From Burkholderiales bacterium (GTDB lineage: Bacteria > Pseudomonadota > Gammaproteobacteria > Burkholderiales > SG8-41): a stretch of DNA of 64,000 nucleotides. Location: the NCBI GenBank assembly GCA_020854035.1, contig JADZGE010000012.1, positions 62,001 through 126,000 of the forward strand. Reading direction: 5' to 3'. Positions 21,974 to 30,755 of the stretch are shown piece after piece (positions within the stretch are counted from its first letter, which is position 1; every line of letters begins with the position of its first letter). The position numbers and the translations under genes are program-made. A model generated the notes under the pieces. That model was not told the origin of the DNA. It made no database searches and was given only the letters and a program-made list of their open reading frames with translations.

Positions 21974-22785
21974 CAGCCCGCCAGCCAGCCGCCTTCCACA
22001 GGCAGCATGGCACCGTTTATGTCGCGGCTCGCCGGTCCGCAGAGGAACACGACCATCGCGGCAACGTGGGCGGCGTCGATCAACTCCCCGCCCGGCTGCT
22101 TGCCGGAGAGGAAGCGCCGGGTGGCGGCGGCACGGTCGAGCCCGTGCTGGTCCATCAGCGCGCGCACACGCGAGTCGATGCTGGGCGTCAGCACCGTGCC
22201 GGGACAGATCGCGTTGCAGGTGACACCCTGGCCGACCGTCTCCATCGCCACGGCGCGCGTCATGCCGAGCAGCGCGCTCTTGGTCGTGACGTAGTCGATG
22301 CGGTTCGCGGTGCCGCGCGAGCCGTACACCGAGGTCATGTTGAAGATGCGCCCCCAGCCGCGCGCGCGCATGCCGGGCAGCGTCAGGCGGATGAGGTGGA
22401 ACGCGGCAGTCACGTTGACCGCAAGCGCAGCGTCCCACGCTGCGCGCGGAAACGCCTCGACGGGCGCGAAGTGGCGGACGACGGCGTTGTTCACCAGCAC
22501 GTCGATGCCGCCGCGCGTGCGGCGCACCTCGCCCGCCAGCGATTCGATCGCATCGGGGTCCGTGAGGTCGGCCCGGACGTAGTCCACTTCGACCCCGTGA
22601 GCAGCGGCGATCGCCTCCCGCACCCCGCCCACCGCGGAGGGGGGTTCGAGCCCGTGCAGGACGACGTTGCACCCGGCCCCCGCAAGGCCCTCGGCGATGG
22701 CACGGCCGAGACCGGCGGCCGATCCCGTGATCAGCGCCGTCTTGCCGGGGAGGCCGATCGTCGTTCGATCCATGGTCGGTGGCAA
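21973..22785 (-). CDS. SDR family oxidoreductase
   Basis: MPPTMDRTTIGLPGKTALITGSAAGLGRAIAEGLAGAGCNVVLHGLE...YVTTKSALLGMTRAVAME; TGxxxGxG and YxxxK. Confidence 0.93.
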   Translation of the reverse strand: MPPTMDRTTIGLPGKTALITGSAAGLGRAIAEGLAGAGCNVVLHGLEPPSAVGGVREAIAAAHGVEVDYVRADLTDPDAIESLAGEVRRTRGGIDVLVNNAVVRHFAPVEAFPRAAWDAALAVNVTAAFHLIRLTLPGMRARGWGRIFNMTSVYGSRGTANRIDYVTTKSALLGMTRAVAMETVGQGVTCNAICPGTVLTPSIDSRVRALMDQHGLDRAAATRRFLSGKQPGGELIDAAHVAAMVVFLCGPASRDINGAMLPVEGGWLAG

Positions 22786-22804
22786 CAGACTTTTCAGTGG
22801 TGTA

Positions 22805-22818
22805 TGATAGCGGTAACA
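22805..22818. promoter_or_regulatory. Candidate LacI-family operator
   Basis: TGATAGCGGTAACA: 14-bp imperfect palindrome with central CG fitting the generic LacI-family operator shape, in the divergent SDR/MBL intergenic region. Confidence 0.55.
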
Positions 22819-22876
22819 TTATGACCTGAACGCTGCGCGAAAGATACCCCCGGCGCCTCGCTCACACACCGCGGCC

Positions 22877-23674
22877 ATGACCACTCCCGAAACGTATCGC
22901 GTCTACGCCATCAAGTATGCGCACCACGGGCGGCGCTCGTCGCAGAACTTCCTCGGCGGCGACGCGCACGACGTGCCGATGCCGCTCGACTATTTCGTCT
23001 GGGCGGTGGTCGGCGCCACGCGCGCCTTCCTCGTCGACACCGGCTTCGACCAGGCCGGCGCCGAGAAGCGCGGCCGCAGCCCGGCGCGTCCGATCGACCA
23101 GGGGCTCGCCGAGCTCGGCATCGAGCCCGCCGCGGTCCAGGACATCATCATCACCCACATGCACTACGATCACGCCGGCAATCGCGATCTCTTCCCGGGT
23201 GCGCGCTACCACGTGCAGGACCGCGAGATGGCGTTCTGCACCGGGCGCTGCATGTGCCACCAGCCGCTCGCCGTCCACTTCGAGCCCGCCGACGTGGCGA
23301 GCATGGTGCACAAGGTATTCGCCAAGCGCGTCGCCTTCCACGACGGCGACGCCGAGATCGCCCCCGGCCTGAGCGTCCACCACATCGGGGGCCACACCGC
23401 GGGGATGCAGGTGGTGCGGGTGCGCACCGCCCGGGGCTTTCTGGTGCTCGCCAGCGACGCCTCGCATTTCTATGCCAACTTCCAGCAGGCCCGCCCGTTC
23501 CCCGCCGTGCACAACGTCGCCGAGGCGCTGGAGGGCTACCAGCGCATCCACGCGCTGGCCGACTCGCCGCAGCAGATCATTCCGGGACACGACCCGCAGG
23601 TGCTGGCGCGCTATCCCGCCGCCAGCGCCCGACACGAGGGCTGGATCGTGCGCCTGGACGGCGATACCCGTTGA
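22877..23674 (+). CDS. N-acyl homoserine lactonase family / MBL-fold metallo-hydrolase
   Basis: MTTPETYRVYAIKYAHHGRRSSQNFLGGDAHDVPMPLDYFVWAVVG...IIITHMHYDHAGNRDLFPGA; HxHxDH motif. Confidence 0.88.
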   Translation: MTTPETYRVYAIKYAHHGRRSSQNFLGGDAHDVPMPLDYFVWAVVGATRAFLVDTGFDQAGAEKRGRSPARPIDQGLAELGIEPAAVQDIIITHMHYDHAGNRDLFPGARYHVQDREMAFCTGRCMCHQPLAVHFEPADVASMVHKVFAKRVAFHDGDAEIAPGLSVHHIGGHTAGMQVVRVRTARGFLVLASDASHFYANFQQARPFPAVHNVAEALEGYQRIHALADSPQQIIPGHDPQVLARYPAASARHEGWIVRLDGDTR

Positions 23675-23682
23675 GCCCGAAC

Positions 23683-24663
23683 ATGACCGCGACCGGAATC
23701 CGATTCTCTTGGCCGGCTCGGGTCCTGGCGATCGCAGGTCTCGCGGCAAATTGCCTCGCGACCCAGGCGGCGGACTACCCGGTTCGTCCCGTTCGGCTCG
23801 TGGTGGTGGCCTCCGGCGGGGCGGCGGACATACTCGCCCGGCTGATCGGCAGCCACCTTTCGACCGTGTGGGGCCAACAAGTCATCGTCGATCCCAGGCC
23901 CGGTGGATCGGGTGTCGTCGCTGCCCAGATCGTCGCTCGGGCAGCGCCGGACGGTTATACGCTGCTCTTCACCTTTCATGGGCACACGCTCAGTGCCGCG
24001 CGCGGGGAGAAACTGACCTACGATCCGATAAGGGACTTCACGCCGATCACGCAGATCGGTTCTTCCGGCTCGGTTCTCACGATCCATGCGTCGGCGCCGC
24101 CTCGAAACCTGGACGAGTTCGTCGCCTGGACGCGCAACGCGAAGGCAAATTTGAACGTGGGCGTGCCGGGTATTGGAAGCGGCGGATACTTTGCCGCGAG
24201 CACATACAATCGGATGGCCGGCGTGAATGCAGCGTTGATCAACCACGCCGGATCCGCACCGGCGCTGGTCGGTGTCGTGAGTAAGCAGTACGACTATGCA
24301 TTCAGCAGTGTGGCGAGCGCCATGGGATTCATCCGCAATGGGCAACTGCGGGCCATTGCCGTCACGTTGCCCAAACGCATCAAGGTGCTGCCCGCGATTC
24401 CGGCGATGGCCGAAGCGCTTCCGGGATTCGACGTGTCGGGATGGTGGGGCGTGCTGGCACCGGCGAACGCTCCTCGCCCGATCGTCGGCAGACTGCACTC
24501 AGAAATCGTCAAGGCCCTCGCGACGCCCAGACTGGTGAGCGCAATCGAAGCGGACGGCACCGAGATCGTGGGCAGTTCTCCGGAGGCGTTCGCGACTTTC
24601 CTCGCGCGCGACATCGACAAGTGGAAGAAGGCCGTTGGATCCGGCCGGGATCCGGCCAGGTAG
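23683..24663 (+). CDS. Bug/TctC family substrate-binding protein
   Basis: MTATGIRFSWPARVLAIAGLAANCLATQAADYPVRPVRLVVVASGGAADILARLIGSHLSTVWGQQVIVDPRPGGSG. Confidence 0.92.
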   Translation: MTATGIRFSWPARVLAIAGLAANCLATQAADYPVRPVRLVVVASGGAADILARLIGSHLSTVWGQQVIVDPRPGGSGVVAAQIVARAAPDGYTLLFTFHGHTLSAARGEKLTYDPIRDFTPITQIGSSGSVLTIHASAPPRNLDEFVAWTRNAKANLNVGVPGIGSGGYFAASTYNRMAGVNAALINHAGSAPALVGVVSKQYDYAFSSVASAMGFIRNGQLRAIAVTLPKRIKVLPAIPAMAEALPGFDVSGWWGVLAPANAPRPIVGRLHSEIVKALATPRLVSAIEADGTEIVGSSPEAFATFLARDIDKWKKAVGSGRDPAR

Positions 24664-24684
24664 CATCTTTGAAGGACTGCTCAC

Positions 24685-25386
24685 ATGATCTATCAGCATC
24701 GTCTCGTCATCGCACGCGGAGGTCGCCTGGTCAAGCGACATGCCGCATTCCAGCGGGAAGCGCTGGGAGCCCTCGAAGAGCACGGTTCCGTGCTGATCGG
24801 CGCCTGGGAGGTCTGGATCGGCGCCGAGGCCGGATGCGGGGTCTACCAGATTCGCCAGTTCGAGAGCCTTGCCGCCTGGGAGCAGCATCGCGAACGCGTG
24901 CACCAGGACGCGTCGCTCAATGAACGCTATCGAAGCAACCTCTCGCCGCACAACGATTTCGTCGAGACGGCGATTGTGAAATGCGCCGACGGCGCGCCGC
25001 CGCTCGCGCAGGCCTGGGCGCCCGTGGATGCGGTGCGCGGAACACCCCGGGGGTTCTTCGAGCAGCGCATTCTCTACTTCCGCCCCGGCACGGCGGCGGC
25101 GCACCACCGGTTCTACTTCGAGCATCTCGTGCCGGTACTTGAGCGTGACGGCGCGACCCTGAAGGCGTTTTTCGATACCGTGATCGGACCGGGGACCACC
25201 AACACGGGTTCGCATCGAAGCATCGAGCTCAGGCGTTTTTCCGACATGGCGAGTTGGCAGCGCTGGCGGCTCGCCCAGGAGTCGGACGAGGATCTCGCGA
25301 AGCTCGTCAAGGAGAGCTGGCTCGGCAAGGTGGAGCGGGTCGAAAGCGTGCTGCTCTACCCGTTGGACTACAGCCGCATGCGCTGA
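24685..25386 (+). CDS. NIPSNAP family protein
   Basis: MIYQHRLVIARGGRLVKRHAAFQREALGALEEHGSVLIGAWEVWIGAEAGCGVYQIRQFESLAAWEQHRERVHQD; two repeated ferredoxin-like NIPSNAP segments. Confidence 0.75.
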   Translation: MIYQHRLVIARGGRLVKRHAAFQREALGALEEHGSVLIGAWEVWIGAEAGCGVYQIRQFESLAAWEQHRERVHQDASLNERYRSNLSPHNDFVETAIVKCADGAPPLAQAWAPVDAVRGTPRGFFEQRILYFRPGTAAAHHRFYFEHLVPVLERDGATLKAFFDTVIGPGTTNTGSHRSIELRRFSDMASWQRWRLAQESDEDLAKLVKESWLGKVERVESVLLYPLDYSRMR

Positions 25387-25393
25387 AGCGCGC

Positions 25394-28393
25394 TCACCCG
25401 AGCGCGCGCTCGAGCACCCGCGCGACGTGCACCGCCTCGCGGTGCGCGCCATCGGCGATCTGGTGGCGGCAGCTTGTTCCGGCCGCGACGACAAGCGTGT
25501 CGGACGCCGCGGCGCGCACCGCCGGCAGGAGCGAGAGTTCGCCCATTTTCAGCGACACCTCGTAATGCTCGGCCTCGTAGCCGAAGCTCCCCGCCATCCC
25601 GCAGCAGCTCGACTCCACCGTCTCCACCGCGAGCTCCGGCACGAGCTTCAAGGTCCGCTCGACGGCGGACATCGTCGCGAACGCCTTCTGGTGGCAATGA
25701 CCGTGCAGCAGCGCCCGGCGCTGCGGCAGCGGCTTCAACTCGAGGTTGAGTCGCCCCGCGTCGGCTTCCCGCGCGAGGAACTCCTCGAACGTGTACGAGT
25801 TCGCCGCGAGCCGGTCGGCGGCGGGGCCCGGCAGCATCGAGCGCAGTTCGTCGCGCAACCCGAATACGCACGAGGGCTCGAGCCCCACGACCGGCAATCC
25901 GCGATCGAGCGCGGGCGCGAGCGCGTCGAGGAGACACCGGGCTTCCGCGCGCGCTTCGTCCACGAGCCCCGCCGCGAGAAAAGTCCGCCCGCAGCAGAGC
26001 GGGCGCCCGCGGTCGGCCGGGCGCGCCGGGTGACAATGGAACCCGGCGGCCTCGAGGACGTGCATCGCCGCCGCGAGGTTGTCCGGTTCGAAGTAGTTGT
26101 TGAACGTGTCGGCGAGCAGCACCACTTCCCCCGCGACGCCGGAGCCCTTGAACCCGGCCGACTCGCCTTCGCGCGTCGCCCGCAGCCCGCCCAGGAACGT
26201 GTCGCCGCGCCACGGCGGGAGCCTGCGCCGCGGCGCGAATCCGACGTGCCCCCTGAATGCGTCTTGCAGCGGGTTAACGAGCCACGCGAGCCGCGCCGCA
26301 AGCGGCGCGTAGCGCGGCAGCCAGGCAATCAACCTTTCCCTGACCGGAAGTGCATGGCGCTTCCGGTAATGGTGGAGGAACTCCACCTTCATCTTCGCCA
26401 TGTCGACGCCGGTGGGGCATTCGCGGCGGCAGCCCTTGCACGAGACGCAGAGCTCCAGCGCGCCGCGCACCTCCTCCGAGCCGAGCGGATCCGCGCCGAG
26501 CTGCCCCGAGAGCGCGAGGCGCAGCGTGTTCGCCCGGCCGCGCGTGAGATGGCGCTCCTCGCGGGTCGCGCGATACGACGGGCACATCGTGCCGGCGTCG
26601 AACTTGCGGCAGTGTCCGTTGTTGTTGCACATCTCGACGGCCCTGGCGAAACCGTCTCCGGGGCGCGTCGTGCCGTCCTCGTGCTCGCTCCAGTCGAGCG
26701 CCGTCGCGACGGGAATCGTGCGGTAGCCGGGCGCGAAGCGGAAGAGCGACCGGTCGTCCTGCTTCGCCGGCCGCACGATCTTGCCCGGGTTCATGAGGCC
26801 CTTCGGGTCGAAGATTGCCTTCACCTCGCCGAACGCGCGCGCGAGCTTGGGGCCGTAGAAGGGCTCGATCCATTCGGAGCGCACGAGCCCGTCGCCGTGT
26901 TCGCCCGAGTACGACCCCTTGTACTGCCGGACGAGATCGGCCGCCTCCTCCGCGATCGCGCGCATCTTTGCCGCCCCGTCGCGGCGCATGTCGAGGATCG
27001 GGCGGACGTGAAGGCAGCCGACCGACGCGTGCGCGTACCACGTGCCCTGCGTGCCATGCTTCTCGAAGACCCGCGTGAGCCGCCCGGTGTACTCGGCGAG
27101 GTGCTCGAGCGGCACCGCGCAGTCCTCGATGAAGGAAACCGGCTTGCCCTCGCCCTTCATCGACATCATGATGTTCAAGCCCGCCTTGCGCACTTCCCAG
27201 AAATCGCGCTGCAACGCCGGATCCACCACCTCGACGACGCTCCCGGGGAGCCCCCGGTCGGCCATGAGCTCGGTCAGGCGCGCGAGGCTCGCGATCTGCG
27301 CGTCGCGTTCCTCCCCGGCGAATTCAACCAGCAGGATCGCCTCCGGCTCTCCCTTCACGCACGCGTCCACCGTTGCGCGGAACGCCGGGTTGGCGCGCGC
27401 GAGCCCGATCATCGTCCGGTCAACGAGTTCCACCGCGCTCGGCGAGAGCCCGACGATATGCCGCGGCGCCTCCATCGCGCGATAGAAGCTCGGGAAGTGG
27501 CACACGCCCAGCGTGCGGTGCCGCGGCAGGGGCGACAGATCGAGGTGCAGTCGCCGTGTCCAGGCGAGCGTCCCCTCCGAGCCGACGAGGAGGTGCGCCA
27601 TGTTGAACGCCGGGTCGCCCCCATCCCCGCCCCGGCCCTCCCCTTGGAGGGGAGGGTGAGCTCCGCGCGGCGGTGATTGATTGAAGGGAGCGCCGAGCAG
27701 CATGTCGAGGTTGTAGCCCGCGACGCGCCGCAGGAGCTTCGGCACCCGGTGCTCGATCTCCTCGGCTTCACGCACGGCGATCGCGCGGATGCGTCGCACG
27801 AGCTCGACGTATCCGGCCGGGGCGGCGAGGCGGGCGGGGTCGCCCGTCACCTCGCCGAAGGTGTATTCGGCGCCGTCCGGCAGTACCGCGTCGATCGCCG
27901 CGACGTTGTGCACCATGTTGCCGTAGCGTATGGAGCGCGAGCCGCACGAGTTGTTGCCGGCCATGCCGCCGAGCGTCGCCTGCGCGCTGGTGGAGACATC
28001 CACCGGGTACCACAGGCCGTACGGCCTGAGGTACGCGTTAAGCTGGTCAAGCACCACGCCCGGCTGCACGGTCACCCTGCGCGCTTCGCGGTCGAAAGCG
28101 ACGATGCCGTTCAGATGACGGGAGTGATCGATGACGAGCGCCGCGCCGACGCTCTGGCCGCATTGCGAAGTGCCGCCGCCGCGCGCGAGTACCGGCACGC
28201 CGGCGTCCACGGCGACGCGGAACGCGGCGAGCGCGTCCGCTTCCGTCGCGGGCACGACGACGCCGATCGGCTCGATCTGGTAGATGGAGGCGTCCGTGGA
28301 GTAGCGGCCGCGCGAAGCGGGGTCGAAGAGCACGTCGCCGCGCATTTCGCGCTTCAGCCGGGCCGCGAGGGCGGAATCGCCGGGGGAGAGCAT
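25394..28393 (-). CDS. FAD-binding and (Fe-S)-binding domain protein (glycolate oxidase/D-lactate dehydrogenase GlcD-GlcF-like fusion)
   Basis: MLSPGDSALAARLKREMRGDVLFDPASRGRYSTDASIYQIEPIGVVVPATEADALAAF...; CVSCKGCRRECPTGVDMAKMK and CCGMAGSFGYEAEHYEVS. Start trimmed from 28516. Confidence 0.93.
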   Translation of the reverse strand: MLSPGDSALAARLKREMRGDVLFDPASRGRYSTDASIYQIEPIGVVVPATEADALAAFRVAVDAGVPVLARGGGTSQCGQSVGAALVIDHSRHLNGIVAFDREARRVTVQPGVVLDQLNAYLRPYGLWYPVDVSTSAQATLGGMAGNNSCGSRSIRYGNMVHNVAAIDAVLPDGAEYTFGEVTGDPARLAAPAGYVELVRRIRAIAVREAEEIEHRVPKLLRRVAGYNLDMLLGAPFNQSPPRGAHPPLQGEGRGGDGGDPAFNMAHLLVGSEGTLAWTRRLHLDLSPLPRHRTLGVCHFPSFYRAMEAPRHIVGLSPSAVELVDRTMIGLARANPAFRATVDACVKGEPEAILLVEFAGEERDAQIASLARLTELMADRGLPGSVVEVVDPALQRDFWEVRKAGLNIMMSMKGEGKPVSFIEDCAVPLEHLAEYTGRLTRVFEKHGTQGTWYAHASVGCLHVRPILDMRRDGAAKMRAIAEEAADLVRQYKGSYSGEHGDGLVRSEWIEPFYGPKLARAFGEVKAIFDPKGLMNPGKIVRPAKQDDRSLFRFAPGYRTIPVATALDWSEHEDGTTRPGDGFARAVEMCNNNGHCRKFDAGTMCPSYRATREERHLTRGRANTLRLALSGQLGADPLGSEEVRGALELCVSCKGCRRECPTGVDMAKMKVEFLHHYRKRHALPVRERLIAWLPRYAPLAARLAWLVNPLQDAFRGHVGFAPRRRLPPWRGDTFLGGLRATREGESAGFKGSGVAGEVVLLADTFNNYFEPDNLAAAMHVLEAAGFHCHPARPADRGRPLCCGRTFLAAGLVDEARAEARCLLDALAPALDRGLPVVGLEPSCVFGLRDELRSMLPGPAADRLAANSYTFEEFLAREADAGRLNLELKPLPQRRALLHGHCHQKAFATMSAVERTLKLVPELAVETVESSCCGMAGSFGYEAEHYEVSLKMGELSLLPAVRAAASDTLVVAAGTSCRHQIADGAHREAVHVARVLERALG
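27612..27672. repeat. Palindromic REP-like repeat (family C) inserted in frame within a CDS
   Basis: CCCTCCCCTTGGAGGGGAGGG at 27636-27656, encoding [20 protein letters not shown] within GAPFNQ...DPAFNMAHLLVGSEGTL. Confidence 0.8.
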
Positions 28394-28404
28394 GGTCTTG
28401 AACA

Positions 28405-28516
28405 AGGTAACGAGGTGATGGTGACGATCGATGGTGACAAGGGGAAAGCGCCGGAAGCGGACGGATTCCGGTCGCTCGCACCTCGTCACCCGTACCTCGT
28501 CACCCTCATTCGTCAC
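28405..28516. repeat. GTGA.../...TCAC intergenic inverted repeat in a divergent promoter region (family A, copy 5)
   Basis: aacgaggtgatggtgacgatcgatggtgac...gcacctcgtcacccgtacctcgtcaccctcattcgtcacc. Confidence 0.75.
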
Positions 28517-28534
28517 CTTTCGGATACCAGAGCC

Positions 28535-28540
28535 TATAAT
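28535..28540 (+). promoter_or_regulatory. Candidate -10 element (TATAAT) of the aminotransferase gene
   Basis: gcctataataccc 25 bp upstream of ATG 28565; no strong -35, the -35 position falls in the repeat. Confidence 0.45.
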
Positions 28541-28564
28541 ACCCCCTCACTCCGGAGACGCCCC

Positions 28565-29767
28565 ATGACGCACCAGAGCGGCCGCCATTTCCTGCAGATT
28601 CCCGGACCGACCAACGTGCCCGACCGCGTGCTGCGTGCCATCGACAACGCGACCGTGGATCACCGCGGACCGGAGTTCCAGAGAATGTCGAGGGAGGTGC
28701 TGGCGGGGCTGAAGGAAGTGTTCCGGACGAGATCCCCGGTCGTCGTGTTTCCGGCCTCCGGCACCGGCGCGTGGGAGGCGGCGCTCGTCAACACGCTCTC
28801 GCCCGGCGACAGGGTGCTCATGGTCGAGACCGGCCACTTCGCGACGCTGTGGCAGAACATGGCGCAGAAACTGGGTCTCGCGCCCGAGTTCATCAAGGGC
28901 GACTGGCGGCATGGCGCCGACCCGGCGGCAATCGAGGCGAGGCTCGCCGAGGACGCGAAGCGCGAGATCAAGGCGGTGTGCGTGGTGCACAACGAGACTT
29001 CCACCGGTGTGACCTCGAGGATCGCCGAAGTGCGCAAGGCCATCGACCGTGCCGGGCACCCGGCTCTTTTCATGGTCGACACGATCTCCTCGCTCGCTTC
29101 GATCGATTATCGCCACGACGAGTGGGGCGTCGACGTGACCGTCGCCGGCTCGCAGAAGGGCCTCATGCTGCCGCCGGGGCTCTCGTTCAACGCGGTCTCC
29201 GGCAAGGCGCTCGCGGCCGCGAAGGGCGCGAAGCTGCCGCGCTCCTACTGGAACTGGGAGGAGATGATCGCGGCGAACCGGGACGGCTGGTTTCCCTACA
29301 CGCCGGCCACCAACCTCCTCTACGGCCTGCGCGTCGCCCTCCGGATGCTGCTGGAGGAAGAGGGGCTGGAGAACGTGTTCCGGCGCCACGACCGGCACGC
29401 GGAGGCGGCGCGCCGCGCGGTGCGCGCGTGGGGGCTCGAAATCTTCTGCGCCAGCCCCGCCGAGTATTCCGGCTCGCTCACGGCGGTGCTCATGCCCGGG
29501 GGCGCCGGCGAGATCGAGTTCCGCCGCGTCGTGCTGGAGCACTTCAACCTCTCGCTCGGCTCGGGCCTGTCCAGGCTGCGCGACAAGGTGTTCCGCATCG
29601 GGCACCTCGGCGATTTCAACGACCTCATGCTCTGCGGCACGCTCTGCGGCATCGAGATGGGGCTCGCGCTGGCGGGCGTCCCCCACCGCAAGGGCGGGGT
29701 CGCGGCGGCGATGGATTACCTCGCCGGCGGCGCGGCCGCCGGCGAGAAAGCGCGCGCTGCGGCGTGA
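28565..29767 (+). CDS. Class V aminotransferase (serine--glyoxylate aminotransferase-like)
   Basis: MTHQSGRHFLQIPGPTNVPDRVLRAIDNATVDHRGPEFQRMSREVLAGLKEVF; VTVAGSQKGLMLPPGLSFNAVS. Confidence 0.93.
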   Translation: MTHQSGRHFLQIPGPTNVPDRVLRAIDNATVDHRGPEFQRMSREVLAGLKEVFRTRSPVVVFPASGTGAWEAALVNTLSPGDRVLMVETGHFATLWQNMAQKLGLAPEFIKGDWRHGADPAAIEARLAEDAKREIKAVCVVHNETSTGVTSRIAEVRKAIDRAGHPALFMVDTISSLASIDYRHDEWGVDVTVAGSQKGLMLPPGLSFNAVSGKALAAAKGAKLPRSYWNWEEMIAANRDGWFPYTPATNLLYGLRVALRMLLEEEGLENVFRRHDRHAEAARRAVRAWGLEIFCASPAEYSGSLTAVLMPGGAGEIEFRRVVLEHFNLSLGSGLSRLRDKVFRIGHLGDFNDLMLCGTLCGIEMGLALAGVPHRKGGVAAAMDYLAGGAAAGEKARAAA

Positions 29768-29812
29768 GTGGAGGTGACGATCTCGCCCCGTCACCCTCGC
29801 CTCGCCACCTCT
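29765..29812. repeat. GTGA.../...TCAC intercistronic repeat (family A, copy 6)
   Basis: gtgagtggaggtgacgatctcgccccgtcaccctcgcctcgccacctct immediately before ATG 29813. Confidence 0.55.
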
Positions 29813-30643
29813 ATGACCCTGAAAGACCGCATCGGAGTCGACATCAGCCGGCGCCTCAAGCTGGAGGACGCCATCGAGTGGGCGGCGCGGAACCGCGTTC
29901 GCCATATCGACATCCAGCTCGATACCGGCGAGAACGCGCTGCCGTCGTTCGACACGAAGCGTTGCGCGACGGTGAGAAAACTCCTCGAGCGCCACGGCGT
30001 GGCGCTCGGCCTGCACACGAACTCGGCGGTGAACGTGGCCGAATACTCGCCGCACGTCGCCGACGCGGTGACCGACTATCTCAAGCGCTACGTCGACCTC
30101 GTGCCGCGGCTCGGCGCGAGCTGGACCGAAATGCACGCCGGCTATCACTTCACGAAGGACCGCAAGGCGCGGATGGAGGCGGGCAAGGAGCGGCTGAAGC
30201 GCGTCGTCGAGCACGCGCAGAAGAAGAAGGCGCTGGTGCTCCTGGAGAACCTCAACAAGGAGCCCGAACTGGCCGAAGTGCACTACCTCGCGCACACGGT
30301 CGAGGAATGGCAGTACTACTGGGACATCCCTTCGCCCTGCTTCAAGCTCTGCTTCACGGTGAATCACGCGCACCTTGTCCCGGAGGGGGTGGAGGGATTC
30401 GTCGCGGCGCTCGACTTCGCGCGGGTGGGTGAGGTGCGGCTCGCCGACACCTGGAGAAACGGCCACGAGGTTCACCTCAGGCCCGGCGCCGGCGATCTGG
30501 ATTTCGGGGCGGCGTTCAAGGCGATGGAAGGCAAGGGCTACCGGGGCTGCTACACGAACGCGTTCACCACGCTGGACGAGATGCTCGCGGCGCGAGACTA
30601 TCTCGTCGAGCGGGCGCGCGAAGCCGGGGTGCGGGTCGACTGA
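29813..30643 (+). CDS. Sugar phosphate isomerase/epimerase-like TIM barrel protein
   Basis: MTLKDRIGVDISRRLKLEDAIEWAARNRVRHIDIQLDTGENALPSFD...LVLLENLNKEPELAEVHYLAHT. Confidence 0.8.
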   Translation: MTLKDRIGVDISRRLKLEDAIEWAARNRVRHIDIQLDTGENALPSFDTKRCATVRKLLERHGVALGLHTNSAVNVAEYSPHVADAVTDYLKRYVDLVPRLGASWTEMHAGYHFTKDRKARMEAGKERLKRVVEHAQKKKALVLLENLNKEPELAEVHYLAHTVEEWQYYWDIPSPCFKLCFTVNHAHLVPEGVEGFVAALDFARVGEVRLADTWRNGHEVHLRPGAGDLDFGAAFKAMEGKGYRGCYTNAFTTLDEMLAARDYLVERAREAGVRVD

Positions 30644-30755
30644 CGCCGCAATCGCGCCTCGCCGGCGTGGAATTCGCGAGGGGCCCCGGCGCACACGGGC
30701 GCGACGGCGGGAAGCGGCGGAGGAAGAAGAGCCGCGCGAACACGAGGAGGAGAGC

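Noticed and set aside
28394-28516. N-terminal extension of the FAD/Fe-S oxidoreductase (MTNEGDEVRVTRCERPESV...)
   Set aside because: It translates the intergenic GTGA/TCAC repeat; the conserved protein starts at MLSPGDSALAARLKREM.
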